A DNA stretch of 64,000 nt from positions 1-64,000 of the forward strand of contig CACRSC010000014.1 of NCBI GenBank assembly GCA_902651635.1. The letters are read 5' to 3'. Each line of letters opens with the position of its first letter. Positions within the stretch are counted from its first letter, which is position 1. Positions 63,493-64,000 of the stretch are shown here, piece after piece. Under the pieces are notes generated by a model that made no database searches, was not told the origin of the DNA, and saw only the letters and a list, made by a program, of their open reading frames with translations. Source of the stretch: Mastigamoeba balamuthi. Taxonomy: Eukaryota > Evosea > Mastigamoebida > Mastigamoebidae. The translations under genes were made by a program, and so were the position numbers.

Positions 63493-64000
63493 ATGGCTGG
63501 CAGAATCGAGTATCCGGCGACGCGGAGGGCCGAGGGCGCAGTGTCCGGCGCTGGCAGCGTCCCAGACCCCTACCGCTGGCTCGAGGACCCCGACGACCCC
63601 GAGACCGTCGCCTGGTGCGACCAGCAGGCCCAGCTCACCGAGTCCTTCCTCTCGCGCTCGCCCTACCGCTCCACCATCGCCAAGCAGTCCGCGGCCACCC
63701 TCCCTTGTGTTCTGCCGTCATTATGAATCATTAATTGTGGAAAATATCTGGATAAGATATTTTCCCCACGTCCCCCCCGCGATTACTCATGGATGACGTG
63801 GCACCGCCGGGCAGCCTGGAGGAGGTGTATAACTACCCCAAGGCGCACGGGTTCCGCAGAAGGGGCGAGCACGTGTTCTTCAGCCGCAACGACGGGCTGC
63901 AGAACCACGACGTGCTCTGCCTGCGCCACGCCAGCGGCCCCGACAGCGTCGTGCTCGACCCCAACACGTTCAGCGCCGACGGCACCTCCTCGGCCTCGGC
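63493..64000 (+). CDS. Prolyl oligopeptidase (S9A), N-terminal part, cut by window end
   Basis: ATG 63493 begins MAGRIEYPATRRAEGAVSG and then DPYRWLEDPDDPETVAW, the start of the S9A fold, with LTESFLSRSPYRS. After an intron of about 100 nt the next exon reads LEEVYNYPKAHGFRRRGEHV, FFSRNDGLQNHDVL and LDPNTFSADGTSS, the first propeller blades of prolyl oligopeptidase. The enzyme cuts short peptides after proline in the cytosol; its catalytic Ser-Asp-His region lies beyond the window. The exact donor is uncertain (a GTCATT site near 63717 keeps phase). The intron has a perfect inverted repeat. Confidence 0.9.
63739..63765. repeat. Perfect 11-bp inverted repeat in the first intron of the peptidase gene
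   Basis: GGAAAATATCT and AGATATTTTCC face each other across GGATA. It is a back-to-back pair of the AAATATCT element and could form a hairpin in the pre-mRNA or bind a dimeric factor on DNA. Confidence 0.9.

Noticed and set aside
1-64000. tRNA, rRNA, CRISPR arrays, prokaryotic operons
   Set aside because: No tRNA T-arm/box B sequence in a cloverleaf context, no rRNA core sequence and no regular spacer repeats were found by reading; intron-rich genes exclude a bacterial origin.

Overview
The window is nuclear DNA from a GC-rich, gene-dense eukaryotic microbe. Genes are split by many very short GT-AG introns (often 41-60 nt, some with CTAAC/CTGAC-like branch sites), and a few introns look GC-AG. 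Convergent stop codons lie only 9-41 nt apart in places, and divergent gene pairs share AT-rich spacers of 150-400 bp. A class II myosin heavy chain together with nephrocystin-4 (a ciliary transition-zone protein) and a FAM184-type coiled-coil protein points to a flagellated amorphean protist, such as a flagellate amoebozoan or apusomonad-like organism. The species cannot be named from this sequence. No rRNA, tRNA or CRISPR array was recognised.

Layout. 1-15.8 kb: an ADP-ribosyltransferase/ZZ/MIB-HERC2 protein (minus, truncated by the window edge), a FAM184-like coiled-coil protein, a UBA + RanBP2-type zinc-finger protein, a secreted Ser/Thr-rich probably GPI-anchored protein (minus), a large armadillo-like protein, the meiotic nuclease SPO11 (minus) and a 157-residue orphan. 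About 16.0-20.5 kb: an AT-richer island of decayed mobile-element-like sequence of unresolved family. 20.6-27.5 kb: an EF-hand light-chain/calmodulin-like gene divergent from a full-length myosin II heavy chain; the myosin contains an assembly scar (one N flanked by a 60-bp duplicate). 27.8-36.3 kb: a tiny membrane protein, a Spinster-type MFS transporter, a PLC-like phosphodiesterase with propeller-like repeats divergent from an EF-hand/TKL protein kinase, and a TLC-like multi-pass membrane protein. 37.0-45.2 kb: a tandem array of secreted LamG/ConA-fold proteins, three intact and two partial, with signs of gene conversion. 45.5-52.7 kb (minus): pantothenate kinase, an IQ-like-repeat protein and a SAM-PX-LRR protein. 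53.1-57.7 kb: two tandem four-TM proteins, an ankyrin-repeat gene with an unresolved 5' end and one orphan. 57.9-63.2 kb (minus): NPHP4. 63.5 kb to the end: prolyl oligopeptidase, cut by the window edge.

How the genes may work together. Two divergent pairs look functionally related: myosin II beside an EF-hand light-chain-like protein, and a PI-PLC-like enzyme beside a kinase carrying EF-hands. Many intergenic spacers, and several 5'-proximal introns, share an AT-rich vocabulary (AAATATCT and GGAGATT) that stands out against GC-rich coding DNA and may be a common regulatory signal. Exon boundaries given here come from reading GT/GC-AG signals and frame continuity by eye; those called uncertain should be treated so.
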